Below, piece by piece: positions 7,493 through 15,884 of a stretch of DNA of 64,000 bases. A model generated the notes under the pieces. The model worked only from the letters and a program-made list of their open reading frames with translations, made no database searches and was not told the origin of the DNA. Numbering within the stretch: the first letter of the stretch is position 1; every line of letters starts with the position of its first letter. This DNA comes from Rhizobium cauense (GTDB lineage Bacteria > Pseudomonadota > Alphaproteobacteria > Rhizobiales > Rhizobiaceae): contig NZ_JAEUAT010000022.1 of NCBI RefSeq assembly GCF_019511525.1, positions 42,513-106,512 of the forward strand. The letters run 5' to 3'. Position numbers and translations under genes: made by a program.

Positions 7493-8500
7493 AAGCAACC
7501 AGAGCGTCGCGACTGACGTGACAGTCACGAACACGACGATGATGACGAATGCCCAGGTGTCGTCGACGCCGGGAATGCCTCCGACGTTCATCCCGAACAA
7601 GCCGGCGACCACGCTCGGCGGCAGCAGCAGCGCTGCCAGCGCGGCCAGCCGGTTGGAATTGCGGGCGATGCGCTCGCTGATCACAGTCGAAAGGTCGTCG
7701 TGCAGGATGCCGGTGCGGTCGCGGATGGCATCGAGGTATTCGATAAAGCGCATTAGCTTGTCGATCACCTCGCGCATGCGCAGCTTGTCGCGCTCCAGAA
7801 GCCATGGCGCGTCATCATGTTCGATGCGGTTCAGGGCATCGCGTTGCGGCGCCAGATAGCGCCGAAGCTGGACTGAACGACGGCGCAACAGCTTGAGGCG
7901 CTCACGCACCTCGCTCGCCTCTCCCTGAAAGATCATCTCGTCGAGCTCGTCGACCTCCTCATCCATGGAGTCGAGGACGGGTTCGAGGTCGCGCACGAGC
8001 TTGTCGCCGATGAGCGCCAGCAAGTCGCCGGTGCGCTGCGGTCCCTTGCCCTTCTCAAGCGCGAGGCGAATGTCGCGAAGCGCGGTGATGTAGTGTCCGC
8101 TGTCGCGCAGAGAAATGAGTCTGTTGACGTCCACCCACATGTGGAGCGGCACAAGATCGATGTCTGTCCGCTCCTCCGGCTCCTCGTCCGGGGCAGTTGC
8201 GCACACGCCTCGAAGGATGATCAGCAGGCCATCTTCGACGGGCTCGACACGTGGCCTAGTTTCCTCTTCGAGCAGAGCTTCGGTTACGAAGGCATCGAGA
8301 CCACTTTCTCTATTGATCCACTCCACTGCCGCCGCGTGGTCGCGCTCGAAGTGCAGCCAGATAACGCCGTCTTCCGGTTTCCACCGCAGCGCCCCGGCAA
8401 GGTCCAATTGCGTGCAGCCCCCGCGCCCGTCCAGAAGCAGGGCGAAGCGTAACCCCGGTTCTGCGCCGTAGCTCACCTTGGAGGTAACTGGTGTCTCCAT
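7472..8500 (-). CDS. zntB: CorA-family zinc transporter ZntB
   Basis: An inner-membrane transporter for zinc. A long soluble N-terminal funnel domain (about 1-280, rich in acidic and helical stretches such as SMDEEVDELDEMIFQGEASE) is followed by two C-terminal helices joined by the family signature GMN (GLFGMNVGGIPG). The loop after GMN is VGGIP, as in ZntB rather than the magnesium-selective CorA. Length 342-346 is normal. A GTG four codons further upstream (8512) is an alternative start; neither has a strong ribosome site. Confidence 0.9.
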   Translation of the reverse strand: METPVTSKVSYGAEPGLRFALLLDGRGGCTQLDLAGALRWKPEDGVIWLHFERDHAAAVEWINRESGLDAFVTEALLEEETRPRVEPVEDGLLIILRGVCATAPDEEPEERTDIDLVPLHMWVDVNRLISLRDSGHYITALRDIRLALEKGKGPQRTGDLLALIGDKLVRDLEPVLDSMDEEVDELDEMIFQGEASEVRERLKLLRRRSVQLRRYLAPQRDALNRIEHDDAPWLLERDKLRMREVIDKLMRFIEYLDAIRDRTGILHDDLSTVISERIARNSNRLAALAALLLPPSVVAGLFGMNVGGIPGVDDTWAFVIIVVFVTVTSVATLWLLRRIGWL

Positions 8501-8776
8501 CGCGCCCGCCACACAATCAGAGGAAACCTAAAAATGCAGCCAGCACAAAAGCTTGGCGGGACGGATTCTAACAGTTCGGGATCAAGGCGCAAGACCGCAG
8601 AAATTGGCATTCGCAGGCCGTCGGGCGGCCAGTGCCAGCACCGCACAAGAGCCGCAGCCCACTTGCGGATGGCTCAAAAATAGGTCGCTAACGTCTGCCG
8701 ATACGATTTCAACATTCGTTGGAACGGAGTATTATTTCACCCGGATAGTGCAGGCTAATCCCGACAGGAGGCCAGC

Positions 8777-9679
8777 TTGATCACGACAACCACCAACGAC
8801 CAAACATGGCCAAGAGCCTGGAAAGCGCCTGGCACAGGCGCCCCTCGAAATATTCGTGATCTCACCAAGGATGCCGATATCGTCGTGTTGCTGCCCGATC
8901 CGGTTTCGGCACGATCCTGCCTGGAGCTGGCCAACGACGCCGCCGATGCCGTAGAGGACAGCATTGCCGCCGTGCACATCTGTGCCGATCCCCTGGCGAT
9001 GCTCACCTCCGCCGAAGAAATCGAATTGCAGATGCTCAAAGACCTGGAGGAAGGCTCACCAGATGAGCGGTTCGAACGTGTCAAGCAACTGTTCGACGAA
9101 TGGAAGCGCGGCGCGCCTCACCGCCAGAACCTGACGCTCGGTGATTGCCAGGGTGATCTTCGTCGTTGTCTTGGCACGATCTGCCAGAGCGCGTCGCTGG
9201 TCGTCACCCCCTACAGAGGCAACATCGATGCTCGTGACACCTTCCACAACGTCCTCTTTCATGAAGGCAAGCTGGTGCTCGTTCCGCCGGCGAACGGCTA
9301 TCGCGGACATCTGCTGGACCACGTCCTGATCGGATGGAAGCCACATGACCACGCGCGAAGGGCAATGGTCGCCGCAAGGCCCTGGCTAACCGCCGCCAAG
9401 CGCATCACTGTGCTCTGCGTCGACGACAAGCCAAACCGGCACTACGAGACGACAGCCCGGGAAATCTGCCACCAGCTCGGACTTGATGCCGAGATCGTTG
9501 TGACCTCTTCGACAGGCCGCTCCGTGGGCAACACCATTCTCGATTTCGGAATATCGGTGAATGCCACCTGCCTGCTGATCGGCGCTTTCAAGCATGGCTA
9601 TTTACTGGAATTGCTCCTCGGTCGCGTTACGTATCGTCTGCTGTCCCATGCCACTGTTCCGCTGCTGATGTGCCATTGA
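8777..9679 (+). CDS. Universal stress protein, tandem UspA domains
   Basis: A cytoplasmic 300-residue protein with two Usp-like halves. The N-terminal half (about 20-150) is degenerate; the C-terminal half (about 195-300) starts RITVLCVDDKP and ends in the recognisable block CLLIGAFKHGYLLELLLGRVTYRLLSHATVPLL, which resembles the GxxGxxRxxxGSxxxxxl ATP-binding motif but keeps only part of it. The start is TTG, preceded by a strong AGGAGG five bases away; no ATG is nearby. It probably responds to stress or starvation, as is usual for the family, but the upstream region shows no clear regulator site. Confidence 0.8.
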   Translation: MITTTTNDQTWPRAWKAPGTGAPRNIRDLTKDADIVVLLPDPVSARSCLELANDAADAVEDSIAAVHICADPLAMLTSAEEIELQMLKDLEEGSPDERFERVKQLFDEWKRGAPHRQNLTLGDCQGDLRRCLGTICQSASLVVTPYRGNIDARDTFHNVLFHEGKLVLVPPANGYRGHLLDHVLIGWKPHDHARRAMVAARPWLTAAKRITVLCVDDKPNRHYETTAREICHQLGLDAEIVVTSSTGRSVGNTILDFGISVNATCLLIGAFKHGYLLELLLGRVTYRLLSHATVPLLMCH

Positions 9680-9825
9680 CGGCGCACCAAGACCCTCATT
9701 GCGTCATCCGTGCACGGGATCGCGCAAAGCGGAGCTGTGTGTCTCGGCTCCGCTAGATATTTACTTCCTTCCGATTTCGGGTGAATACTCGCCGGTAGAT
9801 AACCACTATCCCGCGAGGCGGCGGA

Positions 9826-10758
9826 ATGGATCGCATCGACGCAATGAGAGTCTTTGTGACGGCAATCGACGAGGGTAGCCTCGCCGGGGCCGCCCGAAGC
9901 CTCAAGCGATCACCGACGGCGGTCAGCCGGGCTTTGAGCTTTCTGGAAGAGCACGTTGGCGTCGTGCTGTTCCACCGGACAACCCGCACGCTAAAGCTCA
10001 GCGAGGCCGGCCAACGCTATGCCGCCGCCTGCCGGCGGGTGCTGATCGATCTCGAGGAAGCGGACATGCTTGCCAGCGGCGAGCGCGCCGCACCGCGCGG
10101 GACGCTGACCATTTCCGCGCCGCCGATCCTGGGAGAAGAAGTTCTACGCCCGATATTGGATGAGTTCCTCGAGCTCCACCCGGCGGTGTCGGTACGGCTT
10201 CTCATGGTGGATCGGTTCGTTAACCTGGTCGATGAAGGCGTCGATCTTGCCGTGCGTATTGGCCACCAGTCTGACTCCTCTCATATCTCTACCCGCCTTG
10301 GTGGGGATGTCAGACGTGTCGTCGTCGCCTCGCCACATTACCTGGACGCCAACCCCCGTATCCTGGAACCTGCGGACCTTGCAAAGCATCAGATTGTTGC
10401 ATTCAGCAACTTCGGCCTGGATTCCTGGAGCTTCACGCCTGCAAAGGGCTCTTCGATTCCGCGCACCGTCCAGTTCGCGCCGCGGTATATCGTCAACAGC
10501 GTTCGCGCTGCTGCGGCCTCTGCCGCTGCCGGGCGCGGGCTGACGAGGCTCTATTCCTACCATGTAGCCTCTTACGTCCACGACGGGCGGCTGAAGATCG
10601 TGTTGACGGATGCCGAGCACCCGCCGCTCTCGGTTCACCTTCTCGCACCGCATGGTCGTATGTCAGTACCGAAGGTTCGCGCCTTCGCAGACTTCGCGAC
10701 CCCTCGCCTACGGGCTGAACTCGCGCGCATAGCGGCGGAAGCCGGCATGCTCACCTGA
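9826..10758 (+). CDS. LysR-family transcriptional regulator
   Basis: A 310-residue LTTR: N-terminal winged HTH (residues 1-60, MDRIDAMRVFVTAIDEGSLA, recognition helix SPTAVSRALSFLE) and a C-terminal periplasmic-binding-like effector domain starting about 90 (GTLTISAPPILGEEVLRPIL). The sequence belongs to the large group related to DsdC/CrgA-like regulators of unknown effectors. It stands alone between the universal stress protein and the convergent ABC transporter, so a target cannot be named. Confidence 0.9.
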   Translation: MDRIDAMRVFVTAIDEGSLAGAARSLKRSPTAVSRALSFLEEHVGVVLFHRTTRTLKLSEAGQRYAAACRRVLIDLEEADMLASGERAAPRGTLTISAPPILGEEVLRPILDEFLELHPAVSVRLLMVDRFVNLVDEGVDLAVRIGHQSDSSHISTRLGGDVRRVVVASPHYLDANPRILEPADLAKHQIVAFSNFGLDSWSFTPAKGSSIPRTVQFAPRYIVNSVRAAAASAAAGRGLTRLYSYHVASYVHDGRLKIVLTDAEHPPLSVHLLAPHGRMSVPKVRAFADFATPRLRAELARIAAEAGMLT

Positions 10759-10782
10759 GCTACCAAAAGGGGCTAGTGGCGC

Positions 10783-11550
10783 TTATCCGCCCAGGATGTA
10801 TTGGATGTTGCATCGTCCGTGTATGGGAGACGTTTCGACATGCGCCCGGACGCCGAACACGCTGCCGATCAAAGACTCCGTCAGCACCTCCTGCGGCGTT
10901 CCTGTCGCGACGATCTCTCCCCGCTGAAGCACGGCCAGATGATCGCAGAACATGGCTGCCAGATTGAGATCGTGCAACGCGATGATGCAGGTCGTTCCCA
11001 GCCTGGAGATCAGGCCAAGAATTTCCAGCTGGTGCTGGATGTCGAGGTGGTTCGTCGGCTCGTCGAGGAGCAGCTCGCTCGGGCTCTGGGCCAGGGCTCT
11101 TGCGACGTGCACGCGCTGGCGCTCGCCGCCTGAAAGCGTCTGCCAGAGCTGCGATGCTCTGCTTGCCATGCCGACACGGGCAAGCGCTTCATGAACGGTA
11201 GCGTCGTCGCCAGCGCCCCATTGGGAGAGCACGCCGCGATGCGGTGTCCGTCCGAGGCTCACGACGTCCAACACCGTGAGCTGTGTCTCGGTCGTCGCCT
11301 GTTGCTCGACGAAGGCGACCCTGCGCGCAAGTTCGCTGCGTGCCATGGCCGAGATGTCAGTGTCTCCCAGGCGCACGATACCACCGCGAACCTTCCGCAG
11401 CCGGCAGATCAGGCGCAGCAGACTTGATTTACCCGATCCGTTGGGCCCGAGCAGGCCAAGGACCTTCCCCTTCTCCACCGTCAGGCTGACACCGTTGACG
11501 ATCAGCGTGTTCCCGGCGGCATAGCTTACGTCGTCGACCGTGATGCTCAT
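10783..11550 (-). CDS. FecE/BtuD-type ABC transporter ATPase
   Basis: The 255-residue ATPase of an iron-siderophore/B12-type importer. Walker A GLLGPNGSGKSS (about 33-44), Q-loop around VEQQ, signature LSGGERQR (about 143-150), Walker B LLLDEPTNHLD. The ATG overlaps the permease stop (ATGA), so the genes are translationally coupled. It is the last gene of a three-gene operon (binding protein, permease, ATPase) whose leader is a cobalamin riboswitch; the likely cargo is therefore cobalamin or a corrinoid precursor. Confidence 0.92.
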   Translation of the reverse strand: MSITVDDVSYAAGNTLIVNGVSLTVEKGKVLGLLGPNGSGKSSLLRLICRLRKVRGGIVRLGDTDISAMARSELARRVAFVEQQATTETQLTVLDVVSLGRTPHRGVLSQWGAGDDATVHEALARVGMASRASQLWQTLSGGERQRVHVARALAQSPSELLLDEPTNHLDIQHQLEILGLISRLGTTCIIALHDLNLAAMFCDHLAVLQRGEIVATGTPQEVLTESLIGSVFGVRAHVETSPIHGRCNIQYILGG

Positions 11551-12587
11551 GCGGTCCTCCGTGCACGATATAGAATGACCGCAAAAGCGGGAGCGCCGAA
11601 CAAGGCGGTGACGACCCCGATCGGCAGGATTTGCTGTGGGATGATGATCCGCGAGATGATATCCGCCCCGACCATGAAGATCGCGCCGCCGACGGCCGTG
11701 GCCGGAAGCAAGCGGATATGGCCTGGGCCGATCATAAACCGTGCAGCATGCGGTATCACTAGCCCGACGAAACCGATGGCGCCAACGATACTGACGACCG
11801 TTGCGGTCATCAGAGCCGTTGTCCCAAGCAGGACGATCTGCACCCGCCGCACCGAGATGCCGAGCGATGCAGCCGCATCGGTGCCGAAGACAAACGCGTC
11901 CAGCGCCCGCACATGTAGCACGCTGATGACAAGGCCAAGGAGCGTGACCGGTATCACCAGATACACATCCGGCCAGCGAACGCCGCTGAGGGAACCGAGC
12001 AACCAGAACATGACGCCCCTCGCCTGTTCGGCGTTGGCTGACGTCGTGACAATATAGGAGGTAAGCGCATTGAAGAGCTGGGACACGGCAACGCCGCACA
12101 GAATGATACGCTCGCTCGTGCCACCGGCACCGGCGGCAAGAAGCGCGATCAGCACAAATGCGATCGCGGCGCCGATGAACGCGCCGCCGGAAAGCGTTAG
12201 GGCACCATAGCCAAGGCCGAGGATCATCACTCCTACCGCGCCGGTCGAGGCCCCGGCTGAAATTCCAAGCACGTAGGGCTCGGCCAACGGGTTGCGCAGC
12301 AGCGCCTGCAGGATTGCCCCGCTCAGCGCCAGCGACGCACCGGCACTGGCGGCCACCAGCGCCCGGCTTAGTCTGTAGTCCCAGACAATGCCCTGCTGGA
12401 TGCGGCTGAGCTCGAAAGCCGTGCCGAAAAGTCGGTTCGATACTGCCTTCGCGGTCGTTTCGAGCGGGATCGATATTTCCCCGATCGAAACGGCAAGGCT
12501 GATCACAAGAGCCAGCAGAGCGAATGCTGCGATGGCGAGCGCAAAATACGCCCACCATCCCTGCTGCTTGAGAACGGCGCCTATCAC
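11547..12587 (-). CDS. FecCD/BtuC-type ABC transporter permease
   Basis: A 346-residue inner-membrane permease with about ten helices. Family marks include DYRLSRALVAASAGASLALSG (about 70-90), RNPLAEPYVLGISAGAS and the C-terminal GLVIPHAARFMIGPGHIRLLP. The GTG start overlaps the stop of the binding-protein gene (GTGA) and the stop overlaps the ATPase start. Together with the neighbours it forms a BtuFCD-like importer under B12 control. Confidence 0.92.
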   Translation of the reverse strand: MIGAVLKQQGWWAYFALAIAAFALLALVISLAVSIGEISIPLETTAKAVSNRLFGTAFELSRIQQGIVWDYRLSRALVAASAGASLALSGAILQALLRNPLAEPYVLGISAGASTGAVGVMILGLGYGALTLSGGAFIGAAIAFVLIALLAAGAGGTSERIILCGVAVSQLFNALTSYIVTTSANAEQARGVMFWLLGSLSGVRWPDVYLVIPVTLLGLVISVLHVRALDAFVFGTDAAASLGISVRRVQIVLLGTTALMTATVVSIVGAIGFVGLVIPHAARFMIGPGHIRLLPATAVGGAIFMVGADIISRIIIPQQILPIGVVTALFGAPAFAVILYRARRTA

Positions 12588-13600
12588 TGCGCGAGGTCAA
12601 AGGACTTGATGCCCTTTGCCAGTATCTCGATTCCGTCAATCGTCCGGATCGTCGGATTCATCGCCTGAGCATCCATCATGACGAAGTGCTTGCCCTTGAC
12701 TGCGTCGAGCTCGCTCGTCACCGGATCCTTTTCCAGAAAGTCGACTTTCACCGCGGGATCATCAGCCGCATAGCGCCGGCGATCCATTGTTGCGATGACG
12801 ATTATGGCCGGATTGGCCTCCGCAATCGTCTCCCATCCGACCAGAGGCCACTCCTCTTCCGTCGTGACGACATTCCTGGCGCCGAGCGTTTTCAGGATGT
12901 AGGCAGGCGCACTGTTCTTTCCGGCAATGAAGGCGTCGCCACTGACTTCCTTGCTGGAGAACCAGAAGACAATCGGGAGGTCCTTCGCGGACGCGGCGGT
13001 GATGGAAGCTACCGCCTGCGCTTCCCGGTTCTTCAGCTCTGCAATCAGTGCATCGCCACGATCCCTGATGTCGAAGATTTCGGCCAGTTCGGCAATTTCC
13101 TGATAGATCAGGCTCATCGTGAACAGCTCCTTGCGCACGCCGTCGCCGCCGTCGGCATTGATTTTGGCGACGCAGTCCGCAGGTGCGATGTACGTATTAA
13201 TGCCGAGCTCAGAAAACTGCTCGCGCGTGCCGACAGACCCTTGCGGACCGACATGCCATTCAAACTCCGCGGCAACGAGATCCGGCTCCTGGCCAACGAC
13301 CGATTCAAAGCTCGGATCGTTGTCGGCAAGCCGTTTGATCCGGCTGTTGACCTGGGCATATTGCGGCAGAACCGGGCCGACCCAGACGGCCGTTCCGGCG
13401 ATCCTGTCTGCAAGCCCGAGCGAGAAGAGAATTTCGGTCATGCCCTGGCCGATCGAGGCGATCCTGGCCGGCGCCTTGTTGAAGGTGACCTCGCGGCCGC
13501 AATTGTTGATGGTCAACGGATACTGGGTGGCGGCAAAGCTCGGAGCCGCAAGGCAGACAAGCCCGAAGGCAAGCATAGTTCTGGTGAGAAACTGGCGCAT
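12584..13600 (-). CDS. ABC transporter periplasmic substrate-binding protein (FecB/BtuF type)
   Basis: Periplasmic protein of 338 residues. Sec signal 1-23 (FLTRTMLAFGLVCLAAPSFA) then the family opening TINNCGREVTFNKAPARIAS and the two lobes of a helical-backbone binding protein (EILFSLGLADRIAGTAVW; SVVGQEPDLVAAEF). It feeds the downstream permease and ATPase. The cobalamin riboswitch about 200 bases upstream points to a corrinoid cargo; some close relatives are annotated for other metal chelates, so the cargo is not proven. No strong ribosome site lies before this ATG. A 21-codon ORF between riboswitch and gene has the good site, which hints at coupling. Confidence 0.88.
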   Translation of the reverse strand: MRQFLTRTMLAFGLVCLAAPSFAATQYPLTINNCGREVTFNKAPARIASIGQGMTEILFSLGLADRIAGTAVWVGPVLPQYAQVNSRIKRLADNDPSFESVVGQEPDLVAAEFEWHVGPQGSVGTREQFSELGINTYIAPADCVAKINADGGDGVRKELFTMSLIYQEIAELAEIFDIRDRGDALIAELKNREAQAVASITAASAKDLPIVFWFSSKEVSGDAFIAGKNSAPAYILKTLGARNVVTTEEEWPLVGWETIAEANPAIIVIATMDRRRYAADDPAVKVDFLEKDPVTSELDAVKGKHFVMMDAQAMNPTIRTIDGIEILAKGIKSFDLAQ

Positions 13601-13680
13601 AGAAGATCTCGATCTGGAGGAAGGGGCTAGCCGTACAGCCAGGCGCAGTCGTGCAGCACGAAGGCACCGGTAAACGGGTG

Positions 13681-13746
13681 CTAGCGACGGAAAACCCAAT
13701 CGAGACGGATGTGTGCCGGGTATTGGCGAAGGTTCAGGTCAATCAT
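13681..13746 (-). CDS. Candidate 21-residue leader peptide between riboswitch and ABC operon
   Basis: An ATG eight bases after GGAAAGGAA opens a 21-codon ORF (MIDLNLRQY...LDWVFRR) ending in TAG. The ribosome site directly follows the hairpin CCGGGC-N6-GCCCGG (13776-13759), so folding of the riboswitch expression platform could hide it. After the TAG the same frame continues for 17 more sense codons (to 13627), mostly ending in G or C and encoding HPFTGAF...DCAWLYG. That makes an interrupted 38-residue ORF as likely as a leader peptide. I know of no family match. Real translation is unproven. Confidence 0.4.
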   Translation of the reverse strand: MIDLNLRQYPAHIRLDWVFRR

Positions 13747-13796
13747 AGCTGTTCCTTTCCGGGCATCCCCGCCCGGGTGATTGGATCGTGATTGAC

Positions 13797-13995
13797 GGCA
13801 GGTCTCCTGGCTTGCGGATATATGCCTTCATCTGCCTTCCCGCGAAATCGCAGTGGCATGGCCAAAGAGGCCCGGGGATGAGCGACAATCCGCCTACAGT
13901 TGCGGGGGCAGCCACGGTCTTGGTCCCTTTTGGGTCGTCCTTACCGTGTTCCCTATTAATCCCCGTAGAGTCGTCCTTGGGGAACCGTCGCAGCC
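13797..13995 (-). promoter_or_regulatory. Cobalamin riboswitch upstream of the FecBCD-type ABC operon
   Basis: Read on the minus strand the element shows all core marks of an AdoCbl riboswitch: a 5' GGGAACACGGT block, GGCTGCCCCCGCAACTGTAG (B12-box arm), CATGCCACTGCGATTTCGCG with GGGAAGGC, and the 3' AAGCCAGGAGACCTGCC. It lies about 200 bases before the binding-protein gene. When adenosylcobalamin is bound, expression of the importer should fall. The expression platform appears to be the hairpin at 13759-13776 next to a ribosome site. Confidence 0.93.
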
Positions 13996-14025
13996 AACTA
14001 CGCTGACCAGCGCTACAAGGTCAAG

Positions 14026-14373
14026 TCATTGATTAGGGGGCGCTCGTCCGGGCTGGCTCTGCTGCATGTCCTGAAACCCGACTTCAGGGCACCCTCGGAT
14101 GTTGGCGAAGGTGATCTCGCGGCGTTCGCCCCACTCTGTCAGCCCTCGCAGCGTCAGCACATTCTCGTCGCGATAGACGAGATCGGTACGGTAGATGCCG
14201 GCGCGGCGGGCGCGGTTCTGCGCCATGCTGACGTTGCATGTTCCCTCGGAAGGCGCCACATGCCAGGTGCTTGTTCCGCTGCCATTGGGTTGCCAGCCGC
14301 CGGATTGGCCTGACGCCACCGTCGGCAGAGCGGCCACGAGAATCGCCAAGGTCGTCTGGAAGGCGGCTTTCAT
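14026..14373 (-). CDS. Small secreted protein, unknown function
   Basis: A 115-residue protein with a Sec signal (1-22, TTLAILVAALPTVASG) and a mature domain holding two cysteines (GTCNVSM and IRGCPEV) that could form one disulfide. The core reads YRTDLVYRDENVLTLRGLTEWGE. I do not recognise the family. It lies just upstream of the riboswitch on the same strand, but its transcript is probably separate. Confidence 0.65.
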   Translation of the reverse strand: MKAAFQTTLAILVAALPTVASGQSGGWQPNGSGTSTWHVAPSEGTCNVSMAQNRARRAGIYRTDLVYRDENVLTLRGLTEWGERREITFANIRGCPEVGFQDMQQSQPGRAPPNQ

Positions 14374-14547
14374 GATCTTTATCTTGGCCCCGGTTCACAA
14401 AACATCAGGCGCCGGCAAATCGGCGCACCGACACTCTGCGCATGGACATCGACAGAGAGCAACCGCCTCCCGGCTCGCCAGGACGCTACATGCCACCAAA
14501 CGGCGGCGGTCTCATACAACAGCGTTGATGATCGGTTAAAGACGGCC

Positions 14548-15780
14548 TCAGCCGACGATCCGGTCCAGCCACTCGTTGCGGAACTTTCCTTCCGGATCCA
14601 TTCTGTCGCGAAGTTTCTTGAACGCCGGCGCCATCGGGTAGTGTTCAGAAAGATTCCTCTCGGAGAACACCTTGCCCCAATGCGGAAGAGCCTCGAACGG
14701 CGCAAGTGCGGCCTCGATCCGCGCCACAGCCTGATCCACTGCCGCGGCCTCACGACGCCATGTGAAATGGATCGACAGGGTATCCCGCTGGTATTGAGGG
14801 CTCATCCAGAGCCGGTCAGCAGCGACGGTTCTGAATTCTCCCGCCAGGATGAGATGAGAGAAGTCACGACGGATAGCAACCAGCACCTCAAGTGCCGCCG
14901 TCGCATGCCTTCGCGGAACGTGGAATTCGGACTGGATCTCCTCACCGCTGCTCGGCATGAAGCCCATCCTAAAGTGCGACAGCCGATCCGACCACAGGCC
15001 GGGTTCGCCGAGCTGATCGGTCGCGTTGACGGGATCCAGCCCGATGATCGGGTGCCGCTTGACAGTAGCCGGCGTCGTGCCGCGGATAGCTTGCACGTCC
15101 TCACCCGCCATCGCCTTTACCCACACCTGCCCCGCCTCGTCGCCCCACCCCGTAAAGACACTGACGCTGTATCCGGCGGCACAGATCTCATCGAAGTTCT
15201 CGAAGAGCGTGGTCCAACTCAGCCCTTCGTACACGTTCTGCCTGATCTGGAACGCGGGCTGAACGGCGAGCGTCACCCTGGTCACAACGCCGAGGGCACC
15301 CAAGTGGACCACCATCCCCTCAAAATCGGGATCGGTTCGTTCGACACGAACGACCTCGCCGTTGCCCGTGACGAACTCAAGACCGCAGACGGCCGTCGCC
15401 AGATTGCCGTTCCGATTGCCGGAGCCGTGGGTCGCCGTCGCGATTGCGCCGGCAATCGAGATATGCGGAAGGGATGCCAGGTTGTGCACCGCGAGGCCGT
15501 GTTCCTGCAGGAACCGCGCGAGATCACCATAGGTGGCGTGGCCGGCAATCGCCACTCTCCTGCCGTCATCTTCAATCGCTGGCGCCAGTGGTATCCCATT
15601 TAGAACCACGGCAACATCGCCATCGGCGATCGCATTGAAGGAATGCCCTGAGCCCAGCGCCTTGATCTTGTTGGCCGCTCGGACGGCAGCGCCAAGCTCG
15701 TCAATGGACGTTGGACGAATGCAATTCCGAAACTGATAGCTGTAGCTCTTCGACCAGTTCGTCCGCGGAAAATCGGTCAT
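14548..15780 (-). CDS. FAD-dependent alditol (xylitol) oxidase-like protein
   Basis: A 410-residue flavoprotein of the VAO family. The N-terminal FAD-binding domain contains ALGSGHSFN (about 42-50), whose His carries the covalent flavin in Streptomyces AldO, then ASLPHISIAGAIATATHGSG. The C-terminal ALO domain ends HWGKVFSERNL...DPEGKFRNEWL. Similarity in order and motifs is closest to AldO-type alditol oxidases, which oxidise xylitol or sorbitol at C1 with release of hydrogen peroxide; L-gulonolactone and arabinonolactone oxidases are the nearest alternatives. It lies downstream of an AraC gene on the same strand. No signal peptide is present. Confidence 0.8.
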   Translation of the reverse strand: MTDFPRTNWSKSYSYQFRNCIRPTSIDELGAAVRAANKIKALGSGHSFNAIADGDVAVVLNGIPLAPAIEDDGRRVAIAGHATYGDLARFLQEHGLAVHNLASLPHISIAGAIATATHGSGNRNGNLATAVCGLEFVTGNGEVVRVERTDPDFEGMVVHLGALGVVTRVTLAVQPAFQIRQNVYEGLSWTTLFENFDEICAAGYSVSVFTGWGDEAGQVWVKAMAGEDVQAIRGTTPATVKRHPIIGLDPVNATDQLGEPGLWSDRLSHFRMGFMPSSGEEIQSEFHVPRRHATAALEVLVAIRRDFSHLILAGEFRTVAADRLWMSPQYQRDTLSIHFTWRREAAAVDQAVARIEAALAPFEALPHWGKVFSERNLSEHYPMAPAFKKLRDRMDPEGKFRNEWLDRIVG

Positions 15781-15884
15781 GCGTCACTCTCAAGTTTGAA
15801 CTATTTCTCATATGGCGCCGGCAAGTTTGGCTCAGCGAGATCAATATCCGATTCGGCACCGCCCCTACCAATCACCTCTTCGCC

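Larger units (their letters stand above)
13601..14025. other. Leader region of the B12-type ABC operon
   Basis: Holds, in transcription order on the minus strand, a weak promoter candidate (TTGACC at 14024-14019), the cobalamin riboswitch, a short hairpin and a 21-codon leader ORF. Nothing on the plus strand looks coding. Confidence 0.6.

Noticed and set aside
11551..12639. Long N-terminal extension of the ABC ATPase frame upstream of the true ATG
   Set aside because: It runs through the permease gene in another frame and gives Arg/Cys-rich non-protein sequence; the real start overlaps the permease stop.
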